A stretch of 64,000 bases of DNA, taken from assembly GCF_016820575.1 (NCBI RefSeq), contig NZ_JAEMQH010000002.1:1175305-1239304 (forward strand). The letters run 5' to 3'. The stretch is from Marinobacter sediminum. Its GTDB lineage: Bacteria > Pseudomonadota > Gammaproteobacteria > Pseudomonadales > Oleiphilaceae. A model generated the notes under the pieces. That model saw nothing but the letters and a program-made list of their open reading frames with translations, did not search any database and was not told the origin of the DNA. The position numbers and the translations under genes were made by a program. Each line of letters begins with the position of its first letter. Within the stretch, counting starts at the first letter, position 1. Positions 1 to 11,339 of the stretch are shown piece after piece.

Positions 1-1107
1 CTGACCACCAACGTTGGTCGGAATACCACCCATCATGTAGTGACAGGTCGGAACCACCGGAATAGGCTCTTTGACCGGATCCACGTGGGCGAATGTGCGA
101 GACAGCTCGCAGATACCCGGCAGACGAAGATTCAGGGTTTCTTCACCCAGGTGGTCGAGCTTCAACAGGACGTGATCCTTCTCAGGACCGCAACCGCGGC
201 CTTCCAGAATCTCGATAACCATGGCCCGAGCTACAACGTCACGACCGGCGAGGTCTTTGGCGTTCGGAGCATAACGCTCCATAAACCGCTCACCTTCGGA
301 GTTGATCAAGTAACCACCCTCACCGCGACAACCCTCAGTAACCAGCGTACCAGCACCGTGGATTCCGGTTGGGTGGAACTGCCACATTTCCATGTCCTGC
401 ATCGGGAAACCGGCGCGCAGGGCCATGCCAATACCGTCACCAGTATTGATCAATGCGTTAGTTGTAGACGAGTAGATACGACCAGCACCGCCGGTGGCGA
501 GTACGGTAGCCTTGCTCTTGATGTAGGCCACTTCACCGGTTTCGATCTCGATGGCGACTACGCCAACCACTTCGTCTTTGCTGTTTTTAACCAGATCTAC
601 GGCGTACCACTCGTTAAGGAACGTGGTGCCACCTTTCAGGTTTGCCTGGTACAGGGTGTGCAGCAGCGCGTGACCGGTACGGTCGGCTGCGGCGCAAGTA
701 CGAGCGGCCTGAGTCGGGTTATCAGGACCCTTGGACTGGCCACCAAACGGGCGCTGATAAATGCGGCCCTGCTCCGTACGGGAGAAAGGAAGACCCATGT
801 GCTCCAGCTCGAAGACAGCCTGGGGGCCAACCGAGCACATGTACTCTACCGCGTCCTGATCGGCGATGTAGTCGGAGCCTTTCACCGTGTCATACATGTG
901 CCAGCGCCAATCATCGTTGGGGTCGGCGCTCGCGATTGCACAGGTGATACCACCCTGGGCAGACACAGTGTGCGACCGAGTCGGGAATACCTTGGTGATA
1001 CACGCGGTATTTACACCGGACTCCGTCAGTTGCAGCGCGGCCCGCATACCGGAACCACCGCCGCCAATTACAATCGCATCAAAAGACATGGTCTTTATGT
1101 TAGACAT
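1..1107 (-). CDS. sdhA: Succinate dehydrogenase flavoprotein subunit SdhA, 3' part outside window
   Basis: Catalytic flavoprotein of respiratory complex II; it oxidises succinate to fumarate on the cytoplasmic face of the inner membrane. The 369 visible N-terminal residues carry the dinucleotide motif [15 protein letters not shown] (about residues 11-25), the FAD-linking His46 in [10 protein letters not shown], and HPTGI of the substrate region. The frame runs off the left edge, so roughly the last third (family length about 590) is missing from the window. I chose the ATG at 1107, three bases after the sdhD stop, because GGGGG lies about 9 nt upstream; a second ATG at 1089 is in frame. It is the third gene of sdhCDA(B) and is read leftward from the promoter near 2010. 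Confidence 0.97.
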   Translation of the reverse strand, partial: MSNIKTMSFDAIVIGGGGSGMRAALQLTESGVNTACITKVFPTRSHTVSAQGGITCAIASADPNDDWRWHMYDTVKGSDYIADQDAVEYMCSVGPQAVFELEHMGLPFSRTEQGRIYQRPFGGQSKGPDNPTQAARTCAAADRTGHALLHTLYQANLKGGTTFLNEWYAVDLVKNSKDEVVGVVAIEIETGEVAYIKSKATVLATGGAGRIYSSTTNALINTGDGIGMALRAGFPMQDMEMWQFHPTGIHGAGTLVTEGCRGEGGYLINSEGERFMERYAPNAKDLAGRDVVARAMVIEILEGRGCGPEKDHVLLKLDHLGEETLNLRLPGICELSRTFAHVDPVKEPIPVVPTCHYMMGGIPTNVGGQ

Positions 1108-1110
1108 CGA

Positions 1111-1458
1111 TTAAAGCCCCCAAATAATCTGAATACCCCAGACCACATAAACAAAGATCGCCAGGACGGTGACTGCCTGAAACAGCATGCGCTGTCCTGC
1201 GGATTTAATGTAGTCGGTCGAAATGGTCCAAAGCCCTACCCAGGCGTGGCCACCGATGGACAACAATGTCAGCAGAGTAAAGATCCGGAACCACGCTTGA
1301 TCAAACAGCGCTGACCAGGACTGATAATCTACGTCGGTGGTGACAAAGAAGCCGAGCAGGAACAAGGTGTACAACGCCAATACGTAGGCAGAGACACGCT
1401 GGATGATCCAATCCTGGATACCGTTACGGCCAATGTTCGTTACGCTGTTCATGCCCAT
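1111..1458 (-). CDS. sdhD: Succinate dehydrogenase membrane anchor subunit SdhD
   Basis: Small hydrophobic anchor of complex II which, with SdhC, binds heme b and the ubiquinone site. The protein is about 115 residues with three membrane segments (VSAYVLALYTLFLLGFFV; FRIFTLLTLLSIGGHAWVG; MLFQAVTVLAIFVYVVWG). The His in SIGGHAWVG is the expected heme ligand. Three starts are possible: TTG 1464, ATG 1458 and ATG 1452. AGGAG ends 7 nt before 1458, so I prefer that one. The 1452 ATG would form an ATGA overlap with the sdhC stop. Either way sdhC and sdhD overlap, implying translational coupling. Confidence 0.93.
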   Translation of the reverse strand: MGMNSVTNIGRNGIQDWIIQRVSAYVLALYTLFLLGFFVTTDVDYQSWSALFDQAWFRIFTLLTLLSIGGHAWVGLWTISTDYIKSAGQRMLFQAVTVLAIFVYVVWGIQIIWGL

Positions 1459-1826
1459 ACCCAAACTCCTGCCAGAACGATGAGGATGACGGAAACCACA
1501 ATCGTGATCTTCGAGGCGAGACGGCCGCTTTCCAGCTCTTCACCAATACCCATATCCATGAGCAGGTGCTTGATACCGGCAACCAAGTGGTACAGCAGAG
1601 CAGACAAAATGCCCCAGGTAATCAGCTTTGCAAGGAAGCTGTCCAGCAGTTCACTGACGCGGCTGAAGCCCTCTTCCCCAGACAGGGAAAGCTGAAGACC
1701 ATAAAGCATGAACGCAACACCAACAAAAAGGATGATGCCGCTGATGCGGTGCAGAATGGACGTTATGGCTGGCAGCGGAAAATGAAACTTGCCGAGATCG
1801 AGATTTACTGGTCGTTTGCTATTCAC
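1449..1826 (-). CDS. sdhC: Succinate dehydrogenase cytochrome b556 subunit SdhC
   Basis: Larger membrane anchor of complex II, 125 residues, with three hydrophobic segments and the family motif SILHRISG near residue 25. That motif contributes to the quinone site, and a His in the second helix region (LLYHLVAGIKHLLMD) is the heme ligand. The open frame continues upstream to 1994, but that extension is Arg/Cys-rich and unlike the family. The start is taken as GTG 1826, giving (V)NSKRPVNLDLGKFHFPLPA, preceded by GAGAG. First gene of the sdh operon, transcribed leftward, divergent from gltA. Confidence 0.93.
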   Translation of the reverse strand: MNSKRPVNLDLGKFHFPLPAITSILHRISGIILFVGVAFMLYGLQLSLSGEEGFSRVSELLDSFLAKLITWGILSALLYHLVAGIKHLLMDMGIGEELESGRLASKITIVVSVILIVLAGVWVWA

Positions 1827-2007
1827 AGCGCTCTCACACTCTCTCTTTATTCCACATATCCGGAAACCCGGTTGCGGATGGTTGGTATGTAAGGATCGGC
1901 ATTCGATACGAGACCGACACGCGATTGGCTCAGGAGGGAGAATAACTACCTTGTCACAGCCACCATTCGACTCTGGAGCAAGGAATATCCCCAATTCCGG
2001 GCTACGG

Positions 2008-2036
2008 ATTATAAGGAGTACCCTAATTAATTACAA
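2008..2036 (-). promoter_or_regulatory. Predicted sigma-70 promoter of sdhCDA
   Basis: On the minus strand a perfect -10 TATAAT (2013-2008) lies 17 nt from a -35 TTGTAA (2036-2031, 4 of 6 matches to TTGACA). Transcription would start near 2001. No other good candidate is seen between sdhC and gltA on this strand. Confidence 0.55.
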
Positions 2037-2186
2037 ACGCGCAACTCCGTGGACAGCCCGGAATTCATGGGCTTGAGACCGCTATAAGGCCTATTGACAA
2101 AACTTATTTGGCTCGTCTTTCACCGTTGTGTGGGATATCCCTGATTTACAAAACCGGCTAAAAAAGGGGTTTTCAGGACTCTTTCA

Positions 2187-2214
2187 TTGACAAAAAAAGC
2201 CAACGCCCTATATT
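2187..2214 (+). promoter_or_regulatory. Predicted sigma-70 promoter of gltA
   Basis: Perfect -35 TTGACA (2187-2192), a 16-nt spacer, and -10 TATATT (2209-2214). Predicted start is near 2221, leaving a leader of about 80 nt. A second TTGACA at 2094-2099 has no matching -10. Confidence 0.7.
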
Positions 2215-2300
2215 TTGCCGCCAGTTTTGCGATAATACGCGCCTTCTAGCGCATCTAAAAATGTAGACATAGCTGACAAGCTGACATATAGGAGAGCACC

Positions 2301-3575
2301 ATGACCGACAGGAAAGCCACGCTCTCGGTGGGTGATAAGTCCATTGAGTTACCGGTATATTCCGGCACCGTCGGCCCTGACGTTATCGACGTACGAGGCC
2401 TAGTTCAGGAAGGCGTTTTTACTTACGACCCAGGCTTTGTATCCACCGCGGCCTGCGAATCAGCCATTACCTACATTGATGGTGCAAAAGGCGTCCTCCT
2501 GCACCGGGGCTACCCTATTGAGCAGCTTGCAGAGCATTCCGATTACCTCGAAGTGTGCTATCTGCTCCTGAAAGGTGAACTGCCGACTGCAGAAGAGAAC
2601 AAGCAGTTCCACGACACCATCAAGAACCACACCATGCTGCACGACCAGATGCGCAATTTCTTCCAGGGCTTCCGCCGTGACGCGCATCCGATGGCTATTA
2701 TGTGTGGCGTTGTTGGCGCCCTATCCGCCTTCTACCACGACCAGATGGACGTAGCCGACGAGCATCAGCGTGAAATCACCGCGCACCGCCTGATCGCGAA
2801 GATGCCGACCATTGCTGCCTGGTGCTACAAGTACAGCATTGGCCAGCCGTTCATGTATCCGCGCAACGACCTGTCCTACTCAGAGAACTTCCTTCAGATG
2901 ATGTTTGGCGTTCCTTGCGAGGAGTACAAGCCAAACCCGATCCTGGCGAAGGCCATGGACAAAATCTTCATTCTGCACGCAGATCATGAGCAGAACGCCT
3001 CAACCTCCACGGTTCGCCTGGCCGGCTCTACCGGCGCCAACCCTTACGCCTGCATTGCCTCTGGCATTGCGGCACTTTGGGGCCCGGCGCACGGCGGCGC
3101 TAACGAAGCGGTTCTGGACATGCTGGCCGAGATCGGTGACGAGTCCAACATCGAGAAGTTCATCGCCAAGGCCAAGGATAAAGACGATCCTTTCCGCCTG
3201 ATGGGCTTTGGCCACCGCGTTTACAAGAACTTCGACCCGCGCGCCAAAGTCATGGCGAAAACCGCTCACGAAGTACTGAGCGAGCTTGGCCTGGAAAACG
3301 ATCCACTGCTGCGCATCGCACAGCGCCTTGAGAAAATCGCCCTGGAAGACGAATACTTCGTTCAGCGCAAGCTGTACCCGAACGTAGACTTCTACTCTGG
3401 CCTGATCCTGAAAGCGATCGGCATTCCGACCTCCATGTTCACGGTCATCTTCGCCATGTCGCGCACCATTGGCTGGTTCTCCCACTGGAACGAGATGGTC
3501 AGTGGCGACTACCGCATTGGCCGTCCACGCCAGCTGTACACCGGTTCCGACTCCCGGGACTATCCGGGAAAGTAA
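2301..3575 (+). CDS. gltA: Citrate synthase (type II) GltA
   Basis: Condenses oxaloacetate and acetyl-CoA to citrate, the entry step of the TCA cycle. The protein is 424 residues, the usual length of the hexameric, NADH-inhibited proteobacterial type. Visible catalytic elements are the first His in [11 protein letters not shown], the second in [15 protein letters not shown], and the Asp in [10 protein letters not shown]. The N-terminal beta domain ([23 protein letters not shown]) typical of the Gram-negative allosteric form is present. The start ATG follows TAGGAG with a good spacing. Monocistronic: its own promoter, divergent from sdhC, and a strong terminator just downstream. Confidence 0.98.
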   Translation: MTDRKATLSVGDKSIELPVYSGTVGPDVIDVRGLVQEGVFTYDPGFVSTAACESAITYIDGAKGVLLHRGYPIEQLAEHSDYLEVCYLLLKGELPTAEENKQFHDTIKNHTMLHDQMRNFFQGFRRDAHPMAIMCGVVGALSAFYHDQMDVADEHQREITAHRLIAKMPTIAAWCYKYSIGQPFMYPRNDLSYSENFLQMMFGVPCEEYKPNPILAKAMDKIFILHADHEQNASTSTVRLAGSTGANPYACIASGIAALWGPAHGGANEAVLDMLAEIGDESNIEKFIAKAKDKDDPFRLMGFGHRVYKNFDPRAKVMAKTAHEVLSELGLENDPLLRIAQRLEKIALEDEYFVQRKLYPNVDFYSGLILKAIGIPTSMFTVIFAMSRTIGWFSHWNEMVSGDYRIGRPRQLYTGSDSRDYPGK

Positions 3576-3613
3576 CGCTAGAATAAGCGTGCACCAAGAC
3601 GCAATACAGAAAA

Positions 3614-3641
3614 GGCCGCTAACTTTAGCGGCCTTTTTTTT
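3614..3641 (+). terminator. Intrinsic terminator of gltA
   Basis: Perfect 8-bp stem GGCCGCTA / TAGCGGCC with a 4-nt loop, followed by eight T residues. Confidence 0.93.
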
Positions 3642-3770
3642 GCCCTGCCAGCGGCTGACCTATTGTTGCATCGGGAGGAACGGCCGTGCCTGTGGTACCG
3701 TTTAGCACAGCGATTCAAAATCACGTCACTTGAACCTAAAACAACACTGGAAATCCAGGAGACAAACGCT

Positions 3771-4646
3771 ATGACAACTACCGTCAGCTTTATCGGGCTG
3801 GGAGTAATGGGCTACCCAATGGCTGGACACCTGGCAAAAGCCGGACTCAATGTCAGAGTCTGGAACCGCACCCCCGCAAAAGCCCAGCAATGGGCACAGG
3901 ACTACGCCGGAACACCCTGTCAAACCATCGCTGAGGCCGTCGAAGATGCCGATTTTGTGATGACCTGCGTCGGCGCCGACAAGGATCTGGTTGAAGTTTT
4001 CGAGGGCGACAACGGCATCATCGCCAAAGCCCCCAAGGGCGCCATCCTGGTGGACCATACCACCGCTTCCGCCGGAATTGCCGAGCAGCTGGCTGCATCC
4101 GCCCGCCAAAACGGTCAAGGCTTTATCGATGCGCCAGTTTCAGGCGGCCAACAAGGTGCCGAAAATGGCCAGCTCACCATCATGTGCGGCGGCGCTGACA
4201 CAGATTTCAGTAAAGCCAAGCCGATTCTTGAACTTTACGCCCGCGCCCTGAACCTCATGGGGCCTGCAGGCAGCGGCCAAAAGACCAAAATGGTCAATCA
4301 AATTGCCATTGCCGGACTGGTCCAAGGCTTGTCCGAGGCGCTGCACTTCGCAGAGAAAGCCGAGCTGGACGTTCAAAAGGTCGTGGATGTCATTTCAAAG
4401 GGGGCAGCCCAATCCTGGCAGATGGAAAACCGCGCCGGAACCATGATTGCCGGGGAATTTGACCACGGCTTCGCCGTCGACTGGATGCGCAAGGATCTCG
4501 GAATCTGTCTGGCCGAAGCCAACAAGGTGAATGCCTCGCTGCCGGTCACAGCCCTGGTGGATCAGTTCTATGGTGACGTTCAAGCCATGGGCGGGCGCCG
4601 ATGGGACACCTCCTCCCTAATCCAGAGACTCCGCAAACTGCGCTAG
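3771..4646 (+). CDS. NAD(P)-dependent beta-hydroxyacid dehydrogenase (3-hydroxyisobutyrate dehydrogenase family)
   Basis: Cytoplasmic NAD(P)-dependent oxidoreductase of the beta-hydroxyacid dehydrogenase family, 291 residues. The N-terminal Rossmann motif VSFIGLGVMGYPMAGHLAKAG (residues 5-25), the substrate-binding segment DAPVSGGQQGAENGQLTIM, and the catalytic Lys in GSGQKTKMVNQ are all present. Family members reduce tartronate semialdehyde or succinic semialdehyde, or oxidise 3-hydroxyisobutyrate; the substrate cannot be decided from this sequence. The frame is open from 3663, but the ATG at 3771 begins the Rossmann fold and has AGGAG 9 nt upstream. It stands alone between two terminators. 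Confidence 0.9.
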   Translation: MTTTVSFIGLGVMGYPMAGHLAKAGLNVRVWNRTPAKAQQWAQDYAGTPCQTIAEAVEDADFVMTCVGADKDLVEVFEGDNGIIAKAPKGAILVDHTTASAGIAEQLAASARQNGQGFIDAPVSGGQQGAENGQLTIMCGGADTDFSKAKPILELYARALNLMGPAGSGQKTKMVNQIAIAGLVQGLSEALHFAEKAELDVQKVVDVISKGAAQSWQMENRAGTMIAGEFDHGFAVDWMRKDLGICLAEANKVNASLPVTALVDQFYGDVQAMGGRRWDTSSLIQRLRKLR

Positions 4647-4672
4647 GACAGCTTCTAAACTCAGCGCACAAA

Positions 4673-4700
4673 AAAAGGGGGCCGAAGCCCCCTTTTCTTT
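4673..4700. terminator. Bidirectional terminator between the dehydrogenase and topA
   Basis: AAAA-GGGGGC-CGAA-GCCCCC-TTTTCTTTTT hairpin. A-rich on the left and T-rich on the right, so it can end both the rightward dehydrogenase gene and the leftward topA gene. Confidence 0.88.
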
Positions 4701-4734
4701 TTATTGCCGATCCATCAGACCGGCAAGGTACTGA

Positions 4735-7368
4735 CTACTTTTCTTTCGGCTGCCATTTGCCCTTCACGTACCAGGCAGACCAGCCCGTCGCCTTTCCGTC
4801 CTTTTCGGACATGACGTACTGCTCCTTGGACTTCCTGCTGTAGCGAATGACCGTAGGATTACCCTCGGGGTCTGACTCCGGCGCCTTCATCAGGAACTCG
4901 TACTTGGGGTCGATCTCGTCGCGATGCGGCTTGATCTCTTTGACCAGCGGCGGCCGTGTTTCACGATTCTTGGGAAATTTGCTCGCAGCCAGGAACAACC
5001 CGGAAGCACCGTCACGCAGCACATAAGTGTCATCCACTTTCTGGCACTGCAGCTCCGGCATTGGTACCGGATCCATCTTAGGCGGCGCAGGCTCGCCACT
5101 TTTCAGTAACTTACGAGTGTTTTTACAAGTATCGCTTGTACATCCGAAGTACTTACCAAAACGCCCGGTCTTGAGCTGCATCTCAGAACCGCACTTGTCG
5201 CACTCCAGCGTCGGGCCATCATAACCTTTGATTCGGAAAGTGCCCTGCTCGACCTCGAAGCCAGAACAATCCGGATTGTTGCCACACACGTGCAGTTTCC
5301 GGGTTTCGTCGATCAGGTAACTGTCCATCGCGGTACCACACTTGGCACAGCGACGCTTCTTGCGCAGCAGCCGGGTTTCGCCCTCGCCCTCGACATCCTC
5401 GTCAGCGCTGACCACTTCATCCCCTGAGGTAAGGTTGATGGTGGTTTTGCAACGCTCCTTGGGCGGCAACGAATAGCCGGAACAACCCAGGAAAACCCCT
5501 GTGCTGGCGACCCGGATCTGCATGTTGCGGGAACAGGTCGGACAAGGAATATCGGTCTCCGTTGGCACGTTCGCGCGCATGCCACCGTCTTCGGTGCTCT
5601 CGGCAGTTTCCAGCTGTTGCCGAAATTTGCCATAGAAATCGTTGAGCACCTTCTTCCACTCGACATCGCCTTCGGCGATCTCGTCCAGTTCGCCTTCCAT
5701 CCGGGCGGTAAAGTCGAAATCCATCAGGTTCGGGAACGACTCCGACAGACGCTCGGTGACAATCTCACCCATCTTTTCAGCGTAGAACCGGCGGTTCTGC
5801 AGCCTGACATAGCCACGATCCTGAATGGTGGAAATGATTGATGCATAAGTCGACGGCCGGCCAATACCCTGCTTCTCCAGTTCTTTAACCAGACTGGCTT
5901 CTGTGTACCGCGGCGACGGCTTGGTGAAATGCTGGCTCGGATCCAGCTTCTTCAGGTCCAGCACCTCGTCCACCTTGATATCCGGCAACGCCACGTCTTC
6001 GTCTTTTTTGGACGACTGGGGAGCCGCTTTCAGGAAACCATCAAACTTGATGATCCGGCCCCGGGTACGGAGCTCGTAATCGCCGTTAGCGACCACAATG
6101 GAGGTGCTGAGGAACTCGGCATCCGCCATCTGGCAGGCAATGAACTGACGCCAGATCAGGTCATAGAGCTTCTCCGCATCCTTTTCGAGACCACTGATAT
6201 CCGCCGGACGACGGCTAACCTCGGTAGGACGGATCGCCTCATGCGCTTCCTGGGCGCCTTCCTTGCTGCCATAGACCCGCTGTTTCTCAGGCAGGTAACG
6301 TTCGCCAAACTGCTTCTGGATAAACTCCCGGCAGCCCGCCACCGCGTCCTGACTCAGGTTGGTTGAGTCGGTTCGCATGTAGGTGATGAAACCCGCCTCG
6401 TAAAGCCTCTGGGCCAGCATCATGGTTTTCTTGACGCTGAAGCCCATGCGGTTACTGGCTGCCTGCTGCAGGGTTGAGGTAATAAACGGCGCCGACGGCC
6501 GCGATTTGGTTGGCTTGTCTTCGCGCTTGGCAACCTTGAAGCTGCCCGATTCCAGCCTGGCAACATGGTCATTGCTCTGCTGCTCGTTTACCGGCCGATA
6601 AGGCTTATCGTCGTAACGGGTTACTTCAAACCGCACAGGGTCAGACTTGCCGGGCGCCAGGTCAGCGTACAACTGCCAGAACTCTTCCGGCACAAACTTC
6701 CGGATCTCTCGCTCACGCTCGACGATCAGACGAACCGCAACCGATTGTACCCGGCCAGCAGAAAGACCGCGGGCAAGTTTGGCCCACAACAGCGGCGACA
6801 CCATGTAGCCCACCACCCGGTCGAGAAAACGACGGGCCTGCTGGGCATTAACGCGGTTGTTATCGAGCGTACCCGGGTCCTTGAACGCGTCCTGAATGGC
6901 TCGCTTGGTGATCTCGTTGAAGACCACACGACGGTACTTCTCAGGCTCACCGCCAATGGTCTGCTGCAGGTGCCAGGCGATGGCTTCTCCCTCGCGATCC
7001 AAATCCGTTGCGAGATAGATGTGATCGGCGGATTTCGCCAGCCGCTTCAGCTCGCTGACCACCTTCTCTTTACCGGGCAACACCTCGTAGCGGGCGTCCC
7101 AGTTCTTGTCAGGATCAACACCCATGCGGGCGACCAGCTGCTCACGGGCCTTACGCTTCTTGTGCGCAGCTTTTTCTTCCGGAGCCATTTTTCGGGTTGC
7201 CGCCGCTTGGCGGGCCCGCTCTTTGGGATCGGATTGGGACCCACTGCCACTTACGGGAAGATCACGGATGTGCCCGACGCTCGACTTAACAATAAAGTCC
7301 GAGCCCAGGTATTTGTTGATGGTCTTCGCTTTCGCAGGTGACTCGACAATTACGAGACTTTTACCCAT
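4735..7368 (-). CDS. topA: DNA topoisomerase I TopA
   Basis: Type IA topoisomerase that relaxes negative supercoils through a 5'-phosphotyrosine link. Length is 877 residues from ATG 7368. Domains in order: Toprim ([20 protein letters not shown] at the N-terminus, acidic TDLDREGEA at 121-129); central gate with the catalytic Tyr330 in [12 protein letters not shown]; and a C-terminal tail of three four-Cys zinc ribbons (CPTC...C, CAKC...C, CDKC...C) for single-stranded DNA and RNA polymerase contact. A TTG at 7404 would add 12 residues that do not belong to the family. Convergent with the upstream dehydrogenase. Confidence 0.98.
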   Translation of the reverse strand: MGKSLVIVESPAKAKTINKYLGSDFIVKSSVGHIRDLPVSGSGSQSDPKERARQAAATRKMAPEEKAAHKKRKAREQLVARMGVDPDKNWDARYEVLPGKEKVVSELKRLAKSADHIYLATDLDREGEAIAWHLQQTIGGEPEKYRRVVFNEITKRAIQDAFKDPGTLDNNRVNAQQARRFLDRVVGYMVSPLLWAKLARGLSAGRVQSVAVRLIVEREREIRKFVPEEFWQLYADLAPGKSDPVRFEVTRYDDKPYRPVNEQQSNDHVARLESGSFKVAKREDKPTKSRPSAPFITSTLQQAASNRMGFSVKKTMMLAQRLYEAGFITYMRTDSTNLSQDAVAGCREFIQKQFGERYLPEKQRVYGSKEGAQEAHEAIRPTEVSRRPADISGLEKDAEKLYDLIWRQFIACQMADAEFLSTSIVVANGDYELRTRGRIIKFDGFLKAAPQSSKKDEDVALPDIKVDEVLDLKKLDPSQHFTKPSPRYTEASLVKELEKQGIGRPSTYASIISTIQDRGYVRLQNRRFYAEKMGEIVTERLSESFPNLMDFDFTARMEGELDEIAEGDVEWKKVLNDFYGKFRQQLETAESTEDGGMRANVPTETDIPCPTCSRNMQIRVASTGVFLGCSGYSLPPKERCKTTINLTSGDEVVSADEDVEGEGETRLLRKKRRCAKCGTAMDSYLIDETRKLHVCGNNPDCSGFEVEQGTFRIKGYDGPTLECDKCGSEMQLKTGRFGKYFGCTSDTCKNTRKLLKSGEPAPPKMDPVPMPELQCQKVDDTYVLRDGASGLFLAASKFPKNRETRPPLVKEIKPHRDEIDPKYEFLMKAPESDPEGNPTVIRYSRKSKEQYVMSEKDGKATGWSAWYVKGKWQPKEK

Positions 7369-7470
7369 ATCGGAGATCTGTATCCTTGGCGATAAATCGG
7401 TCAATTCGTCAGCAAACCGTAAACTCGCTGCAAAATCAGTCGGCTAGAAAAAACAAAATTGCCGCTATTC

Positions 7471-7499
7471 TGTGTAAGCCCTCTGTTTTACAGGGTCAA
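7471..7499 (-). promoter_or_regulatory. Possible sigma-70 promoter of topA
   Basis: On the minus strand TTGACC (7499-7494) is followed after 17 nt by TACACA (7476-7471). The -35 is good but the -10 is weak; no better candidate is seen upstream of topA. Confidence 0.3.
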
Positions 7500-7557
7500 G
7501 AATAGCAAGACAACCCATTATTTCACTTACACCCTGCTTTTTTCCCGGGCTATAAAT

Positions 7558-7588
7558 AGAAAGGCCCGGCGTGGTGCCGGGCCTTTCT
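7558..7588 (-). terminator. Intrinsic terminator of fadBA
   Basis: A perfect 13-bp stem (7558-7570 with 7576-7588) and a 5-nt loop, 31 bases downstream of the fadA stop. Read on the minus strand the stem ends in TTTCTATTTAT. Confidence 0.85.
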
Positions 7589-7618
7589 GGAACGCTCTTG
7601 CTCAACGTATTGAGCGGA

Positions 7619-8821
<1,203 letters not shown>

Positions 8822-8827
8822 TCAGGG

Positions 8828-10975
8828 TTAACCAAAGAACTTTTCGCCAGTCTTGGCCATTTCACGCAGCTTCTCGGTCGGGTGATAAAGAGGACCAAGG
8901 TCTGCATACTTGTCTGCCAGCTCGACGAATGCGTCTACACCCATATCGTCGATATAGCGCAGGGCACCACCGCGGAACGGCGGGAAGCCGATACCGAAGA
9001 TCAAGCCCATATCCGCATCGGCCGGATCCTCAACGATGCCATCTTCCAGGCAGCGAACAGTTTCCAGGCACAGCGGGATCATCATCCGGGCAATGATGTC
9101 TTCCTCATCAAAGTCCTTCTTACCCTGAACAACAGGCTCAAGCAGCTTGTAGACTTCTTCATCTACAACCTTCTTGGGCTTGCCCTTCTTGTCGGTTTCA
9201 TACTTGTAGAAACCCTTGTCATTCTTCTGACCGTAGCGGTTGTTCTCGAACATTACGTCGATGGAGGACTTGTTCTCGTCCTTCATGCGGTCCGGGAAGC
9301 CTTCAGCCATAACTTCGTTGGCGTGCTTGGCGGTATCCATGCCGACTACGTCGAGCAGATAGGCAGGACCCATCGGCCAGCCAAACTTCTCCATGACCTT
9401 GTCAACTTTCTGGAAGTCGGCACCGTCACGGACCAATCCAGCAAAGCCACCGAAGTACGGGAACAGTACCCGGTTAACCAGGAAGCCCGGGCAGTCGTTA
9501 ACTACGATTGGAGTCTTGCCCATGGCCTTGGCGTAGGCAACGGTGGTCGCGATAGCGCGATCACTGGTCTTCGCGCCACGGATAACTTCAACCAGCGGCA
9601 TCATGTGCACCGGGTTGAAGAAGTGCATGCCACAGAAATTTTCCGGACGCTTCAGGTTCTTGGCCAGAAGGTCGATGGAAATGGTGGAGGTGTTGGACGT
9701 CAGGATTGTATCGTCGCGAACCGCATCTTCGGTTTCACGCAGTACAGCGTCTTTTACCTTCGGGTTCTCAACGACAGCTTCAACAACCAGATCTACGCTC
9801 TTGAAATCACCATAATTCAGGGTCGGCGTGATGCTGTTGAGAACGTCCGCCATCTTGCTGGCGTCCATTTTGCCTTTGGCTACTCGCTTGGCCAGCAGCT
9901 TCTTGGCTTCTTCCAGTCCGAGCTTGATGCCGTCCTGGTTGATGTCTTTCATGACGATCGGGGTGCCTTTTAGCGCAGACTGGAAAGCTACGCCGCCACC
10001 CATGATGCCAGCGCCCAGTACGGCCGCCAGGTTGACGTCACTGGCTTCTTTTTCCCAAGCCTTGGCTTTCTTCTTCAGCTCCTGATCGTTCAGGAACAAA
10101 CCAACCAGGCAGGCTGCCACGTTGGTCTTGGCCATCTTGGCAAAGCCCTTGGCTTCAACTTCAATGGCCTTGTCACGGGTCAGGCCAGCGTGCTTCTGCA
10201 TCACCTTGATGGCTTCAACCGGCGCCGGGTAGTTCTTGCCTGCTTTGCCAGCAACGAAGGCTTTGGAGATCTCGAAGGCCATCATGCTTTCCATGGCGTT
10301 CAGCTTGATCTTGCCCTTCTTCTCTTCGCGACGGGCCAGGTTATCCAGCTTGCCCTCGTTGCACTGGTTGATGATGCCAACAGCGGCCGCAACCAGCTTG
10401 TCGGATTCAACCACGGCATCAACTGCGCCTACTTTGAGGGCAGCATCGGCACGGTTCTCGGTACCACCACTGATCCACTCAACGGCATTATCAACACCGA
10501 CCAGACGAGACAGACGCACGGTACCGCCAAAGCCCGGGAAGATACCCAGCTTCACTTCCGGCAGACCAACCTTGGCCTTCTTATCGATTACCCGGTAGTC
10601 GGTGGCCAGGCACATTTCGAAACCGCCACCCAGCGCCATGCCATTGATGGCAGTAACAGTCGGGAACGGCAGGTCTTCAACGGCGTTGAATACTTCGTTG
10701 GCCTTCAGGTTGTTGGCTACCAGATCCTCTTCCGAACCAGCAAACAGCTCGGTGAATTCGGTAATGTCGGCACCAACAATAAAGCTGTCTTTGGAGCTGG
10801 TTACGACCAGACCCTTCAGATTCTTTTGCGCTTTAATTGCGTCAGTTGCGGCACCCAGTTCTTCGATAGTGAGACGGTTGAACTTGTTGACTGACTCGCC
10901 CTGCAAGTCGAAGTTCAACTGAGCGATCCCGCCTTCGATCTCTTTAACCGTGATGGCTTTACCTTCGTAAATCAT
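8828..10975 (-). CDS. fadB: Fatty-acid oxidation complex alpha subunit FadB
   Basis: Multifunctional enoyl-CoA hydratase, isomerase and 3-hydroxyacyl-CoA dehydrogenase, 715 residues. The N-terminal crotonase domain shows [11 protein letters not shown] and the oxyanion segment [15 protein letters not shown]. The middle carries the NAD Rossmann motif [18 protein letters not shown]. The dehydrogenase signature [17 protein letters not shown] and the C-terminal helical domain follow. A TTG sits just before ATG 10975; I prefer the ATG, which has GGAG 8 nt upstream. First gene of fadBA. A promoter with an overlapping PsrA-like operator lies about 150 nt upstream. Confidence 0.98.
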   Translation of the reverse strand: MIYEGKAITVKEIEGGIAQLNFDLQGESVNKFNRLTIEELGAATDAIKAQKNLKGLVVTSSKDSFIVGADITEFTELFAGSEEDLVANNLKANEVFNAVEDLPFPTVTAINGMALGGGFEMCLATDYRVIDKKAKVGLPEVKLGIFPGFGGTVRLSRLVGVDNAVEWISGGTENRADAALKVGAVDAVVESDKLVAAAVGIINQCNEGKLDNLARREEKKGKIKLNAMESMMAFEISKAFVAGKAGKNYPAPVEAIKVMQKHAGLTRDKAIEVEAKGFAKMAKTNVAACLVGLFLNDQELKKKAKAWEKEASDVNLAAVLGAGIMGGGVAFQSALKGTPIVMKDINQDGIKLGLEEAKKLLAKRVAKGKMDASKMADVLNSITPTLNYGDFKSVDLVVEAVVENPKVKDAVLRETEDAVRDDTILTSNTSTISIDLLAKNLKRPENFCGMHFFNPVHMMPLVEVIRGAKTSDRAIATTVAYAKAMGKTPIVVNDCPGFLVNRVLFPYFGGFAGLVRDGADFQKVDKVMEKFGWPMGPAYLLDVVGMDTAKHANEVMAEGFPDRMKDENKSSIDVMFENNRYGQKNDKGFYKYETDKKGKPKKVVDEEVYKLLEPVVQGKKDFDEEDIIARMMIPLCLETVRCLEDGIVEDPADADMGLIFGIGFPPFRGGALRYIDDMGVDAFVELADKYADLGPLYHPTEKLREMAKTGEKFFG

Positions 10976-11116
10976 CAACTGATCTCCAGTCTGTGTTAGG
11001 AACTGCTTCCAGCCATCTACACGTTGCGGTGCGATGACTGTTTGTGCAGCGAGATTTCGGTCACTGCCCGATCATTCGATCCAAAATTCATACAGTCGTT
11101 TGAATCGCGAGGGCAC

Positions 11117-11145
11117 ACGATGAAAAAAAAACGGGCGTTTGTCAA
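11117..11145 (-). promoter_or_regulatory. Predicted promoter of fadBA
   Basis: Minus strand: perfect -35 TTGACA (11145-11140), a 17-nt spacer, and weak -10 CATCGT (11122-11117). The leader to the fadB ATG would be about 135 nt. The -10 mismatch lowers confidence. Confidence 0.45.
11128..11141 (-). promoter_or_regulatory. PsrA-like operator overlapping the fadBA promoter
   Basis: Minus-strand CAAAC-GCCC-GTTTT fits the Pseudomonas PsrA pattern (G/C)AAAC-N4-GTTT(G/C) except at the last base. It overlaps the end of the predicted -35 and the spacer, a position where a repressor would block RNA polymerase. PsrA is a fatty-acid-responsive repressor known to control fadBA in Pseudomonas; its role here is inferred. 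Confidence 0.4.
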
Positions 11146-11269
11146 TTTGTTTCTTGCGGCGGATCTGAAAAGTGGATGCTGGCCACAGACTCCGAGACGC
11201 TAACCCCCGGATTTGATACTTGTTTACAGTTACCGCCGTTGCAGCGGCCAAAACCGCTTGATTGGCCAA

Positions 11270-11288
11270 CGAAGTTACTTTAACTTCG
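11270..11288. repeat. 19-bp perfect palindrome upstream of the secreted-protein gene
   Basis: CGAAGTTA-CTT-TAACTTCG: two perfect 8-bp arms with a 3-nt centre, 51 bases before the ATG at 11340. The size and symmetry suit a dimeric repressor site; no T tract follows, so a terminator is unlikely. Confidence 0.5.
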
Positions 11289-11339
11289 ATATGCGACTTT
11301 AGTCCACAATAATAAAACAGCATTACGGAGACTCATCCG

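Larger units (their letters stand above)
1827..2300. other. Divergent sdhC-gltA intergenic region
   Basis: The 474 bases between the sdhC start and the gltA start hold no convincing gene; the ORFs here are extensions or shadows of sdhC. The region holds one sigma-70-like promoter for each direction (see separate entries) and is clearly AT-richer than the flanking genes from about 2100 to 2290. The sdh transcript would have a leader of about 175 nt. I see no riboswitch fold or strong terminator. Confidence 0.7.
10976..11339. other. Divergent intergenic region between fadB and the secreted-protein gene
   Basis: The 364 bases hold no gene I believe in; the 83-residue minus-strand frame at 11072-11323 has no family features. 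They contain the predicted fadBA promoter with a PsrA-like box (11117-11145), a 19-bp perfect palindrome (11270-11288), and a looser inverted repeat GGCCAA...TTGGCC (about 11246-11267). Confidence 0.6.

Noticed and set aside
40..1314. 424-residue plus-strand ORF over sdhA and sdhD
   Set aside because: Antisense shadow of the strongly conserved sdhA frame; no domain features.
2094..2122. Second TTGACA upstream of gltA as an additional promoter
   Set aside because: No acceptable -10 hexamer lies 16-18 bases downstream.
7480..7500. LexA-like site from CCCTGTAAAACAGAGGG upstream of topA
   Set aside because: The half-sites CTGT and ACAG are only 3 bases apart; LexA sites need 8.
11072..11323. 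Minus-strand 83-residue ORF between fadB and the secreted-protein gene
   Set aside because: Composition is unlike a protein family, it overlaps promoter and palindrome elements, and no good ribosome site is present.
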